Of a DNA stretch of 64,000 nucleotides, positions 10,526-23,173 are shown piece after piece. Source of the stretch: Moringa oleifera (lineage: Eukaryota; Streptophyta; Magnoliopsida; Brassicales; Moringaceae). The position numbers and the translations under genes were made by a program. A model generated the notes under the pieces. That model saw only the letters and a program-made list of their open reading frames with translations, was not told where the DNA came from and did no database searches. The stretch is taken from NCBI GenBank assembly GCA_021397835.1, contig JAJFZO010000882.1, positions 868,001 to 932,000 of the forward strand, written 5' to 3'. Numbering within the stretch: the stretch's first letter is position 1; every line of letters starts with the position of its first letter.

Positions 10526-13500
10526 TCAACTCAAGCTCCCTGGATAGAAATATTCAAAACTGTTTTCCTTCACCCTGAAGTGGAAATTATGTAACTTGTT
10601 CCTTGAGCTCCTCAGCTGATGACTCATTCCCTTGTTCAGAACTGTCAACTGCAACAAAATATAATCCAGAGAGATCAAACCAAGAAAGGGGAATTTACGA
10701 GATATGAAATTATAGTGACTTAAGGCTAGCAGAGGCTCTGAATTACGTTCTCTTTTGTCAGCCATTCAGACTAATGACAGAATTCAAAGATTATGAGGTT
10801 TCTCTTCCCTAGAACTATAATTAGTCTATGTGACATGAAATATGCAATCAAGATGAGGGTTACAAAAAGAGATTAGAGATTTTCAACCAATCCAGACTCC
10901 AAAACATATGTAAATGGAATCTTAAGTTTACGGCTAAAAGTTTTTCTTTTGCCTTCTTAAAGGACCAACATCACCACAGAGGTGACAATCACAAAGTAAG
11001 AGAACTCAAAGAAAAAAGAACTGCAGAGAAAGCATGCATATCCATTGTTTAAATGCTATCCAACAAGATCTCTCTGCTTTTTATGTGGGCACTTATCCAC
11101 CTCACCAAGTTCTACTGAGCAGCAACTCAAATTAATTATTTCAAATGACTTCTGCTTCTTAATCTCATGCTACAAGCAGAAAAGATATTGTACCTGTCCG
11201 TGCACATCAGTTGCTAAACCAGTAGCCAAGGGTTCTGCTTTTATAATAATGTCTGCTAGATACTCCATCTGTAACATAAATGTAGGCCTCTCTGAGCTTG
11301 AATAAATATCATTATGATTAAGTATTACTAACGAACAATCCTGTGACAAGAGCAAATTAATATATCAACAACAATTGCATAACTAGACAAGTATGGGGAA
11401 CATATAAGAAAAATTAATAGAACGTTGAGTTGTTGTCTTACAAATTCAGATGTTAAAGTGTGGCAATAGTGCAGGAAGTCTAAGACATGATCTGAAGCAC
11501 CATTAACAGCCACCTCCATCAGAGACATATCATCTATCATTATGGTAACACGTTTCTTCTTGACATCAGGTAATTCACATATAGTTTTTTGTATTCTTCT
11601 ATACAATGTCAAAAGTCCATCTTCACTGGTTTCCCTTTCATTTCCATCTGGCAATAGATCAAATTAACTTGTCATAAATAGACCCTCATGCAGAATCATA
11701 GGTCCAAGACAATTTTTAAGATTAAACAATGCAACAAATATTTTTCATATTATTTTATATCCATTTGACTTTCATAAAGTCATAAAATAAAAAATTCAGC
11801 ATTTCCATAAATATGACTTATAGCCACAGTCAGACAACATCTCAATCTAGCACACCAGGTTAATCAAACATAAACTCTAAGACAATTACCCAAGGAAAAT
11901 ATCACATTATTTTACTGATTTCAGGAAAGTTTTGCAAAATGAATCAAAAACAGTTAATCCCATTCAACAAGTGATCAAGCTTAAATTAATTTTTATCAGG
12001 GAAAAGAAGTCCAAGCAAACACCATTTTACCTGATTTTCTCACCTGGACACTGCAGCAAAAGCATGTCAAAGAAATAGAATTTATTATTATCCCTTTGTG
12101 CAACCAAGTTGCAACCCTGTACCATAACAAGACAACTAAATATCAGAAGATTATTAGCATCATCACTTAACAATTTCACGATTTAATGAATTTTGACTAT
12201 AAAAACCTAATCACCATGGAAGTTCACATGACAAACAGCTAAACTATGACAACAATCCCATAGATCTTAAATTCCAACAATTCAAAAGTATCGCACCTAA
12301 AAAATCGTCTCAAAACCGGGGGGAAAAAATCAACAATTGGGCATTTAAATGAGGACAACCACAACACCGTGTAAAAGCTCACATTAACAGGCAACGTGTG
12401 TTCTTTCATTTGTGTGGGTGTGGGTGTGGGTGTGGGTGTGGGTGTGGTGTCGGAAAGAGAGAGGCAAACATGCAAATTACCACATTAATGGGCTTATTTA
12501 CATAGCTCCTAATTGATGTCCTGAAAATACTAAAACGAGTATTTATAATAAGTGCCCACTTGGGACCTCAAATGATCAACTTTCTAGCTTCAAAGTGTCG
12601 TTTGAGAAATGCGTTTTCATTCTTATTACTCAGTTTTTCTTCAAAGTACATCAGGATAAGAAAAAGTGTAACAATTAGTCTTGCTACCATAAGCTTCCAA
12701 TTGATTGAGAAAGCTAAAGAGCTTCTATGTCTCCATTGACATTTGTTAGCCCTCGTACATATAGAATGTCTTAACTCACTAGCATATGCACGTCCATCTT
12801 CCATTTCCTCATAGCATTCTCACTTCTTAGCCTGAGATAGGTCCAGTCAAAAGAAGCTAAAGTGTTTCTGGCATACTGATAAATCTGCAGTTTGATAATT
12901 TATGAAAACAGAAGAACTTCTTTAACAAAAGCCCCCACCCAACTACCTAGCATGAGCTCAACAAATCCTTTCTGACCATTCAACTCTTCATAGAGCCATA
13001 GGTTCTATGGAGATGATCAGCCACTCTTATTAATACATCTATTACTCTTCATTGCCGGGTACCTACTCATGTAGGCATAATGGCCATCTTACATCCTCGG
13101 ATAACATCATCCCTGGCTCTCATAATCGCATCTCTAACTCAGTGTTAACTTGGATTACCTACTACTTACCAGAACCATTGACTGGTTTGAATGGTCTGTT
13201 AAATCAAATAATCCATCTCACTTTAGAATTACAACTAAATCATCATTTCGAACAATTCAAATTCAACATGATAGCATCTTGTAAGAGAAGCTTATCAAAA
13301 GGCAATTACCGACAAAATCACCCAACAACACAACAGTACAAGAACCTGTCACACATATATTCAGGCACATACATATATACACATATATAAACCGAAGGAG
13401 AGAAGAAAGTACAAGTTTGCGGAGAATGCGATCGTAGTGAGAGAATGGATGAGAAAAGGCTATGAAAATGACGGTATTAGGGGAATTTGGAGGGAGAGTG

Positions 13501-13643
13501 CGCTTTATAAGTTGGTGAAGCACAAAAGAGCCACTGGTCTCTACGCAGTCTTCGATCACCACCACCCGACCACTCAGCGGCCAGCGCTCCGTCCCTTGGT
13601 CGAGACCCAAGGCTCCATCGAGCAGGTTCGACGATCTATCCAT
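10526..13643 (-). CDS. ELP6: Elongator complex protein 6 (ELP6)
   Basis: ELP6 is one of the RecA-like ATPase-fold subunits of the Elp4-Elp5-Elp6 ring of Elongator, which supports wobble-uridine tRNA modification and is linked to transcription elongation. Exons on the minus strand: 13643-13413, 12116-12044, 11647-11442, 11340-11194, 10648-10526; they sum to 260 codons (259 residues), the usual plant length. The start [14 protein letters not shown] and the blocks [51 protein letters not shown] and [18 protein letters not shown] match my recollection of plant ELP6 along the whole length. As in other ELP6 proteins, no canonical Walker A motif is seen. The protein ends with a conserved YFYPG stretch. 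The gene is convergent with PRR7 and divergent from the kinase gene. Confidence 0.93.
12412..12447. repeat. TGTGGG hexamer repeat with G-quadruplex pattern
   Basis: Four GGG runs, at 12416-12418, 12422-12424, 12428-12430 and 12434-12436, are each separated by TGT, and a GG pair at 12441-12442 is joined by a G at 12440 to make a fifth run. The repeat lies in the first intron of ELP6, with the G-rich strand as the template strand. Confidence 0.9.
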
Positions 13644-13849
13644 GATTTCCAATGCACGTGCGATGTGAAATTAGGGTTCATGATTAGGGTTTTGGTTTGA
13701 TTTCTTCCTAAGGGGATTTGGGAGCAAGCACGTGAAATGCACGTGATAAGCGAGCATGCAGTGCCATTTTAAAGTAGGCTGATTGAGTTACCAATAATTT
13801 TTTTTAAAGTATAATTTTGGGTAAATATTGTTGAAGATAAAGGTTTAGT

Positions 13850-16080
13850 AAAATTTTTATATTTATTTGATGTTATTATTAAATTTTTATATTTAAAAAA
13901 TAGTAAAATTAAATTTTAATATCAATTTATTCAAATTAAATTTTAACTCAAATAATTATAAAAAATTAAAGATATTTTTGTTAATAAAATATTTCAAAAT
14001 AATTTAAATAAATTTTATACTTCATTATTTTATTCTTAAAATTTGAACAATTTTTAATGTAATATCTATCTTTTAGAAATTTTATATAAATTTAAGACTC
14101 TAAATTTATATATATATATAGTACTAAAAAAATTATACTATCAAAAATTTTAAAAATTTATTAAAACATAGTTAGTTCATCAAAATTATTTAAATTTGAA
14201 AAATAAAAATAAAATTTATTTTAAGTAATTTTTTGGGTATTTTAATAATAAAAATACTATTTATTTTTAAAATCAATTTTATCAAAGTTTAATTTAACAA
14301 AATCGATAGATGAAAGTTTTTTTGAAAGCCATTTGATCGAAAAGAGAGTGCAAAATCTAAGATTTAAAATAATTTTATTTTTTAAATTTTAAAATATAAT
14401 AATTAAATTTAATTAATTAATTTAAATTATATCACATTAAAATTTTGAAAAATAAGAATATTCAAATTCAATATCTTGTATTACAAATTTTGATTTGAAA
14501 TATTTTATGAATGTAAAAACATATTCAATTTACCATTAAAAAAAATTTGAGAGTCTTTTTTGCATATTAAAAATATTTTTTCAAAAATTTTTATTATCAA
14601 AAATTTAAAATTTTCATAATAAATAACTGATGAGTTAAAAATTATTCAAAATTAAAAGATTAATTCAAAATAGAGTGTCAAATTTATTCAAATTATTTTA
14701 GACATTTTAATACCAAAAATATATTTAATTTTTTATAATGGTTTGAGTTAAGATTTAATTTGATTAATTAAAATTAATTAAATTTTTTTGGATATATATT
14801 TAAGTTTAGAATTAATTTTAAAAGAAGAAATTTTTTAGAATTTTAAATAACATTTACCTTAAAGTTTTTTCAAAAAATAAATTTTAATAATTAAATGTGA
14901 CCCATTTTATTACATTCCACAATTCAAGGTAGTATTTGATTCATAAAATTATAGATTTTCATTTTTTAAAAATATTTGTAAGAATAAAATATTTTGTTAA
15001 ATAACTTTATTAGTTCAAAATATAAGTTTTATTTTAAATTTTTCAATAAATAAAAAATTAAATTTGATTAAAAATAAGATAACTAAATATTTGTATAAAT
15101 AAAGTAATATACTTTCAATTTGAAAGATCTTTCAAACAAAAAATAAATTGTTAGATGCATGAATATATTAAAAAAATAAATAATAAATTTATAAAAAAAT
15201 AAATCACTTTTAAAATTTTGAGATAAAATCTAACTCTCATGAAAAGTCAAATATATCCCTGCACCATGTTAAATAACCTCACCAGAAGTTAAGCTCACCA
15301 ACACAAAGGCTCTTACACAATAATTCTACAAAGAAATGATACTAGGCGAATGAGGAAACATGACAAGTAGCATACCATGATTCGATAATTAATATCAAAT
15401 TTATTAATAAAATATTAGTTTATTAAATTAAATTAATCATTAATAAAAAATTTAAAATTGAAATATTCAAATTAAAAATTTGTATAATAAATTTTAATAT
15501 AATTTTTGTGTGAATGTAAAAAAAAAAATTAAATTATCATTACAATTTTTTTCGAATTTATTGAGTAGTAAAATATGTTTTAAGAAGAGTTCATACTAAT
15601 ATGATTTTAAAAAATATTTAAATTTAAAAAACAAACTTAAAATAAAATATAAAATTTATTTGAATCATTTTTTATATATTTTAGTAATAAAATGTATTTA
15701 ATTTTTTAAAATCATTTAAGTCAATATTTATTTAAATAAAATTTACAAAATTAACTATCAAAAATTTGAAAATTTTATAGTAAATAATTTACAAATAAAA
15801 AATTATTTAAATTTGAAATTTAAATTTCAAATAGAATATAAATTTATTTGAGTTATTTTTAATATTATAATAATAAAAATATTTTTAATTTTTAAAAATC
15901 ATTTGACCCAATATCATTTAAAAAAGTTTACAAAATAAAGTTCGATTTGCTTTTTCTTGAATATGTAAATTTACTTAATAACATAAAATAAACATAAAAT
16001 TTATATAATTTTTTATTTTAATGTTTTATAAATAAAAATTAAAAAATTTAAATAAAAAATTTTAAAAATGTGTAACAAAA
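13850..16080. repeat. Diverged dispersed AT-rich repeat family
   Basis: A recurring block of the form TTTTAATAATAAAAATAT, then TTTAATTTTTAAAATCATTT, then a partly conserved GACCCAATAT-like tail recurs near 14235, 14702, 15678 and 15862. A mirror-orientation version lies near 13980-14050. Copies are preceded by AAATTTATTTGA-like sequence. Spacing is irregular, so this is not a clean tandem array. It may be an old AT-rich transposon or satellite remnant. Confidence 0.45.
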
Positions 16081-17530
16081 ATATATCAAAGCTGATAAAA
16101 AATTATTAAAAAAAACTAGGAAACCATCAGCTTATCCAATAAAACGTGCAAAGCATTATCCTCTTTGTTAAGTTTCTAAATCAATGTACAATGAGCAAAA
16201 AATCAAGGAGTTTTAATGATTTAATAATTACATAAATATAATTTATAATTCAACCAATCGAATTATAAAAATTATATTGACCATTTTTTTATTCAGTAAC
16301 ACTCGTCAAACAATAAATAATTGATTTTACAGAATTGTATAATTTGAATTCAAATTAAAGAGATACAGTGTCATGAATTTTAAAAATATTTTCCAAAATT
16401 ATTTTGTTAAATTAAATTATTTTTAAATTTATTATATAAAAATATAAATACAAAAATGAATTAAATGTTAATATGGATATAAATAAATAAATAATAACTT
16501 ATAAATATTTCCGAAAATAAATAATAAATAACAATAGTGGTTGGTTAAAGAAGGGGCTCCACTTATAGGGGTGGACCAATGTTTGGTGCAGCAGAGAAGC
16601 ACCCTAGATTCTCTTGTTAAAGCCACGGAGCAGTATTGGTAATTTGGTATATAAGATTGGACAAATTGGGGTTTTTACAAACATTTTCTAAATAAATAAG
16701 TAAATGAAGTTAAATTTAATTCACTAATTATTTAATTTTCTGTTTTCACCAAAAATAGCCAAAAAATTATAATTTTGAAATCAATTTTATTTATTTCGAT
16801 TTAATTGCCACAAAAATTAAATTACCATTAATTAAAGAAATAAAAGGCAAAAACAATTTGGCTAACCACTTACTAAGGTTGAATGACGATTTTACCCATA
16901 CTTTCAGTGGCATGTTGAGGTTAGTATGGTTTTTACGTGATAGAGTGCCCAATAGATAAAAGTACGAAAGGGCCCAAATAAATTATGATGCTTGGCTTGT
17001 AATAAAGGAATTTCCGCAGACAAAACAGGGATTTGCTGTCAGTATTTATACTTGGTCGTATTTATGGTTCCCTCCCTGAAATTCCTTTTTTTAAATTAAT
17101 TTAATTTAATGTTTCTATGAATTATTAATTTATTGTTAAATATAAAATAGTCCAAATATTACCATTTTAACATTACTATATCAATAGAAATAATATTTTA
17201 CAAAGATAGTAACCAAAAAAATTATTCAATATTTTTAATTAAACAATTAAGAAAAATAACAATAATGAAAATAATAATTAATAATTAACAGAATCAATAA
17301 AGAAATACATAAAATAACCCAAGTTTTGCAGAGTCATTGCAATTTTACTAATTGTTTATTTTTAAAATTGTCATTTTAATAAAATGTGAAGAAAATGAAT
17401 ATAAAAAATATGAGGCCTGCTTTACAATTTGGAAAGAAACAAAGGGCTCAAGTGCAAGAAAAGACGCCATGATGGAAGGATATGATACATACAATAACCT
17501 TTGTCTGAAATTAACCTTCTCTTTCCTTCC

Positions 17531-17546
17531 TCTCTCTCTCTCTCTT
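17531..17546 (+). repeat. CT-rich tract in the kinase 5' leader
   Basis: A TC dinucleotide run followed by further CT-rich sequence to about 17605, about 40-110 bases upstream of the start codon. Pyrimidine-rich leaders of this kind are common in plant genes. Confidence 0.7.
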
Positions 17547-17644
17547 TCTGGGCCTAGTGGTGTTTGGTCTGTTTTTGTTTTCTCTTTCTCTGTCTCTCTT
17601 TCTGTAGTGATACTCGTTTGAATTAAGATAGAGAATCATAGGTC

Positions 17645-20600
17645 ATGAGTTGGCTTCCTTGCGGTGGGAAATCAAACAAGAATGCAAAGAGGAAGCAGAA
17701 GAAGGAGACTGATGATCAGATCCAATCAACTTCGGGTAATTCTATCAAACATGCTTAATCATCTTAGCGACACTACCGCACTTAAAATGTCAATCTTAAC
17801 TCTTTTCTTACGTTCTTTTCCTCTTCTTGGTGTATCTTTTATTAAGCATTTATGCTTTATCAATATGTCCCAGATTGAGGAGAACAAGTCTTATGCATAA
17901 TTCTTTGATATTTCCTTTTCTGGGTTTGCAATACTGTTTTAGTCTGGTTTGAATATGATGGATATGATTTGATAAAGATTTTTCTCATTGATGCGTGCTT
18001 GATTATTGGCTTAAGTGAATGTGGACGGTTTTCAAGTCAATATATTTCTAAAGAATAAGGCTCTGGTAATTTTGAGGTTGCTGTAATTAAGATTTGATTA
18101 GCTTGGGGACTTTTATTGGTACGAAATATCTATGGATATCAGCTGTAGACTGGGTAGAAAGCAAAACTTTGGCTGTTATTCTTTTTTAGTGACAATTCAA
18201 TTTATATAGTTGTTCCAAATTTCAGTTCTTTTTAATCTATCAATGTATGAAGCTCAATATTTCAGTTCTTCTTAACCTATTAAGCTTGATTTTGTTATAC
18301 AAAATAGAATCATGAACTAACAAAGATTTAGTTGATTTAACTAATTCAGAAGCTTCCACTTTTCTCTTCTATGAAACCTTCATGTTTTAGAAGCTCTGCA
18401 TGTAATACTAACTGTGGTGAAGACCGTTGGCCAATTAATGTCATGAGAGCTGCACTAGGCACTTTGTCTGTTTGTGTTAATTTCAGTTGCTTAGAAAGAA
18501 TATAGACAAAATCTACCTTCTTCAGAATTTGTTTATTAAATGGTATTCGGGTAAGGGCAGAGATACTGCTAATTGTGATATGGAGTATTCTGTTCTTTAT
18601 TTGATGAGAAACGTCCAAGTTTTAATTCTTCTTCAGGGTTTTTTTCTTCCTTATTATTGTTCTTGTTCCTTTCTCGAGCTTGTAATGATGAGGATTTCTA
18701 TTCTCAAAAAATTACCTAAAAGCTGCTTTTGGTTTTTGCTGGCATGGTAATGATGTGGGTTGATGTTAATGATTCTTTTTTTCACAGTACTAATTGTGTT
18801 TCTCTTTTCTGCTTGATTTAGAAAAACTGAAAACGAATACAACCCAGGATGTAAAGAAGGAGGCCTCTAAGGATGGGGGTTCTGACCACATTGCGGCTCA
18901 TACGTTCACATTTCGTGAATTGGCAGTTGCAACAAAAAATTTCAGGGCAGATTGTCTTTTGGGGGAAGGAGGTTTTGGCCGAGTATATAAAGGGCGAGTA
19001 GAGAACACCAATCAGGTTTGTTGAGCTTTATCTTGTTCATATGTCAATTGTTATGAGAAATCAATTGTAGAGGATGCACTTGATTCCTTATACCTTTCTT
19101 GATATAGTCTCAATTTTGGGTTTATGTTATCTAGATGTGTCCACTCATTTTTATGTTTGGAATTTTCCTCAGTGTTGGAAATTTAGGTATTTTGGGGATA
19201 AAGGTATGCCCGTTGACTTGATACTTTATCCTGATCCAATTTTAAGGTCCCTTTCAGCTTCCTTTTTCTTGATAACAAATAGTTGGGTTGCCAATGGCAA
19301 ACTGTATAGAGGCTATTGGAGGCTTTGTCATTTTAATGTTGACAAAAACCCCCACAGCGCTACTACTTTCCTTACTTTTTAGTCTAAAGTTTTATAACTT
19401 AGACAGCTCACAGAAGAAGTGGGAACATGATTGTTCTGTCTGCATATTTACATCTTCAGAGATCATGAAGTTATTATTAAATCTGTGAGCTTCGGGAAGA
19501 CTGAAAAAATATTTAGTTTTCTGAAATATATTCTTTTGGAAGATTAAGGAAGAGGAGTCTGTATAGCCATGTAGATCATAGTGCGGCTGTGGACCAGCAT
19601 GGTCTTCCCAATATATAGATTATGGAAATTGCGAGCATGTGGCTAAGGTTCCTGGTAAAGAGAAAGGAAGGTTTTGTTAGAAGCATTGTTTCAGGTGTTT
19701 CAGGGTCAATAATTCATGTCGTTTTAAATTTTAAGAGAAATTATTAATAATGATATGAAGAGACACATATATGGTGTGTGCAGGTGGACTAAAATATATG
19801 CGAGAATTCAATAACCATATAGTGAAATTTCTTATGGGAGAAACTAAATTTCATCTGGCTGAGGTAAACTTTCCTTATTAAAAAAATCATATAAGGAAAC
19901 ATATATTGTCTGTCAATGAAGTGATGACACGAGACAATGCAAATAATCATAAATGGACTTCTTATGGATAAAAATCTTACGTCAATGAAGTAATTGACAT
20001 ACAAGACATTGCAAATAGTCATAAATGGAAGCTTCTTATGGGTGAAAATCTCATCTGGCCGAGGTTCTGATGATAGTTTAGGAAGACACTATCATCTTTC
20101 AAGAAAACATTTAGATGATTCATTTTGCTTGAGTTTAATCCCAATTCATTCTGAAGAATGGAAAAGTGAATGCAGTTGGTGCCGTCAACCGAACTGGTGT
20201 TGCTAAGAAGCTTCATCTAGTTGGAACGTTGTCCAAGCTAAGGAAGACTAGCCCCCTGAAACACCACAAAATGATTGTTTACCTTTCTTTCAATTGATCC
20301 TATCTCCTGCGAGCTTCATTTATGTTGAATAAGCTTCACTCCAAGGGGCTGATAGCTTCTTGGACATGAAATTTTTTAAGGCAGTGCTTGAAATCCCACC
20401 TAGCTCCTTCATCCTTACATTCATTGCTCTTGAACAATTATTGTTATTGCATGAAAGATGAATACATTACAAGTCATGCTGTCTTCAGAGGTTGTCTCAT
20501 TAAAGCCGCAAAGGATGCTAAACCTACTGTCTGATTGTGGAATTATAGAAATCATTTACACTCCTACCTAGGACCAATATCTTATTATAGACAGCCTTTA

Positions 20601-20819
20601 TTGTGCTTATTTTTGCTAGATTGGTATTTCACGTTAGGGAGATTTCTTCGTTAATAACCCTGAGGAGTTCAGTTTGCTGGTAAGCAATTGTCAATTTGTA
20701 GGCCAGATTCGAATCTCTTTAGTGCCACAGCAGGTTTTCTGGGTCACTAACTTCAGGCCTCGAGAATGATGAGTCTCCCTCTCTCGTCCACTGGCCCGAT
20801 TCTCCCCCTCCTCTCCCTC

Positions 20820-20850
<31 letters not shown>

Positions 20851-22323
20851 AAAACCTCAGTTATAAAAAAAAAGAAGAAAAAAAATGAACTTCACTGATA
20901 CTATAAGTTTAGGCACTCAATGTGTGTTTAATGCTTTGATCTTTAACCTTAATAATTTCATACTGTATATTGAACCTGGTTAATTCATTTTGGTTGCAGG
21001 TTGTAGCGATCAAACAACTGGACAGAAATGGGCTGCAAGGGAACAGGGAATTCCTTGTCGAAGTACTGATGCTGAGCCTACTTCATCATCCTAATCTTGT
21101 TAACTTAATTGGCTATTGTGCTGATGGAGATCAGAGACTCTTGGTTTACGAATATATGCCATTAGGATCTCTGGAAGACCATCTACATGGTACTTATAGC
21201 ATCATCTGCCACTCTTCTCATCTCCAAAATTGATAGCTTGTACTTGTCCTATTATCGGCCTAGTTTCTTGTATTTCTGCCTTAAAAGTGAGAACCCACAA
21301 AGGAAATCTCCATGGTTGAAGGAATAAAAAATAGTAGAAGATTTGGAATCACAGATTCTTTTCTTTTGCCGAAAGCTGAAATTTTTCTTTAAGTTTGGGA
21401 GGGATCAAGAAATTTTATCGCAAGCCCGACGTCTTTACTGTGCAAATCAGTTCTTATCATCCAAAACTATCTGTTATTATCTTTCTTGTAGCTTTATCTA
21501 CCTTTTTGCATAGGAATTTTTCACATTGTTTAAGTAATTGTTCTGCTTACGTGTTCTATGTTCCAGACCTACCACCAGATAAAAAACAGCTGGACTGGAT
21601 CACGAGAATGAAAATAGCTGCAGGTGCTGCAAAGGGCTTGGAGTATTTGCACGACAAAGCTAACCCGCCTGTTATTTATCGTGATTTGAAATGCTCAAAC
21701 ATCTTACTCAGTGAGGGTTATCATCCAAAGCTATCTGATTTCGGCTTGGCAAAACTGGGTCCTGTTGGGGACAAAACTCACGTATCAACTAGAGTGATGG
21801 GCACATATGGGTATTGTGCACCTGAGTACGCCATGACGGGTCAGTTGACTCTGAAATCAGATGTTTATAGCTTCGGGGTTGTTCTTCTTGAGATTATCAC
21901 GGGAAGGAAAGCTATTGACAACTCTAGAGGCGGTGGAGAACACAATTTGGTTGCATGGGTGAGAAGAATGAGAGAAACTTTCCTAGCTTAATAAATGAGA
22001 ATGGTATTGAATGAGGAATAATTGAATGTTGTCTGAATCTTGGTTTTGTGTTACAGGCACGACCCTTGTTCAAGGACCGGAGGAAATTTTCACAGATGGC
22101 TGACCCATTGCTTCAAGGCCAATATCCGGTGAGGGGCTTGTACCAAGCGCTTGCTGTCGCTGCAATGTGCGTTCAGGAGCAGCCTAATATGCGGCCACTC
22201 ATAGCTGATGTAGTGACAGCCCTTACTTATCTTGCTTCCCAGAAATATGATCCGGAGACCCAGCCAGTCCAGGGCTCTCGTACAGGATCATCCACTCCTA
22301 GACCTAGAAGAGACATGAGTTGA
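17645..22323 (+). CDS. PBL7: PBL7/CDL1-like receptor-like cytoplasmic kinase (RLCK VII)
   Basis: This is a membrane-associated Ser/Thr kinase of the family that relays signals from cell-surface receptors in immune and brassinosteroid pathways. Exons: 17645-17735, 18822-19015, 21000-21189, 21567-21958, 22057-22323; 377 residues. The glycine loop [11 protein letters not shown] is at 78-88, the ATP lysine is K100 (VVAIK), the catalytic aspartate is D198 in [10 protein letters not shown] (Tyr in place of His, normal for this family) and DFG is at 216-218. The activation segment [17 protein letters not shown] and the C-terminal [17 protein letters not shown] follow. The N-terminus is MSWLPC, with Cys6 available for S-acylation but Ser at position 2, so no myristoylation glycine. 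Subfamily closeness to Arabidopsis PBL7 over PBL27 (AIKQLD, QPVQGS) is my judgement from memory. Introns 1 and 2 are 1.1 and 2.0 kb. Confidence 0.93.
19800..20060. repeat. 69-bp tandem duplication with a partial third copy
   Basis: GTCAATGAAGT starts copies at 19912 and 19981, each continuing to TGCAAATA(A/G)TCATAAATGGA and then CTTCTTATGG. A further partial copy at about 19820-19863 shares the TTCTTATGGG and CATCTGGC(T/C)GAGG portions. All lie in the second intron of the kinase gene. Confidence 0.75.
20819..20854. repeat. Poly-C then poly-A homopolymer junction
   Basis: A run of 22 C is followed directly by 14 A within the second intron of the kinase gene. Such a junction is unusual and could reflect an assembly or sequencing error. 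Confidence 0.9.
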
Positions 22324-23173
22324 GAGATTAAACCAGAAAACGGATTTGAGACTTCAGCAAGGAGCCAGGGCTCTGGTATGGGATCTATGTGAACAGGTTT
22401 TGTATTTGGGATTGGAGATCGCTGGAATGTAGATAAAGTGGCATCAGAGTCGATTAACTGCACATGTGATGTTGCCGGTTTTATGGATTTTGCACTGATG
22501 CAGAGGTGTAACAAAAGCTGTTTTGCCTTTTTCCTTCTTTTTTTCCTCACCATTTTGGGTTTTTTTACTCGTCCTTCCTCTTCTCTCTACCAATTTTTTC
22601 GTGTAAAATTTAGCTTGGAGCTTTGTATCTAAATAGGTTATATATAGAAACCAGTCCCTTTTTTGAAAGGCATTTACATTTGCTTGTTGGTATAATCTTG
22701 ATACTTTGTTTGATCTCACACTGTTTATATTTTTACAAAGATTAGTCATGGTAAGTGCAAAAACATAACTCTCTCCTCAATTCTGGTAATGAAAGTATAT
22801 GGAAACGTAAGATGGAACAAAGAATGACTAAGAGATAAGGAAAGTCGAACAAAATTTATAAAACCCTTCACTTAAGAGGTCCAGAAATGTTACAATGAAT
22901 GATACAAGAAAACAGTGGGAAGATATGTTGTTATCCTATTGATGGCATGTTTTCTTGTTACATTCTCTTATCCCCTATGCTATTATTCTTGCTGCTTAAC
23001 AAAAGAACAAACAAACAACCGAAATAATCTTTGTATTTAACTGTCTAAATCAAAAATTACAGATGCAACATGATCTACACTTCCTGAGCTGTTGCCAATT
23101 CCATAAAAAGCTATCTACTAGGATGACGGAGAGAATTGAAGGAGGCAAAAGATAATGTTTCGAGGTCTCACTT
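22324..23173. other. Convergent spacer between the kinase and TBC genes
   Basis: Holds the 3' UTRs of the two convergent genes. No further gene was recognised. Confidence 0.6.

Larger units (their letters stand above)
13644..17644. other. Divergent AT-rich spacer between ELP6 and the PBL kinase gene
   Basis: Four kilobases with no conserved coding frame. The ELP6 promoter side lies just right of 13643 and the kinase promoter and leader lie left of 17645, with a CT-rich leader at about 17529-17605. From about 13790 to 16500 the DNA is extremely AT-rich and contains several diverged copies of one motif (see the separate repeat entry). Confidence 0.7.

Noticed and set aside
13644..13652. An earlier start of ELP6 at 13652
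   Set aside because: The codon is TTG; the ATG at 13643 gives the conserved MDRS start.
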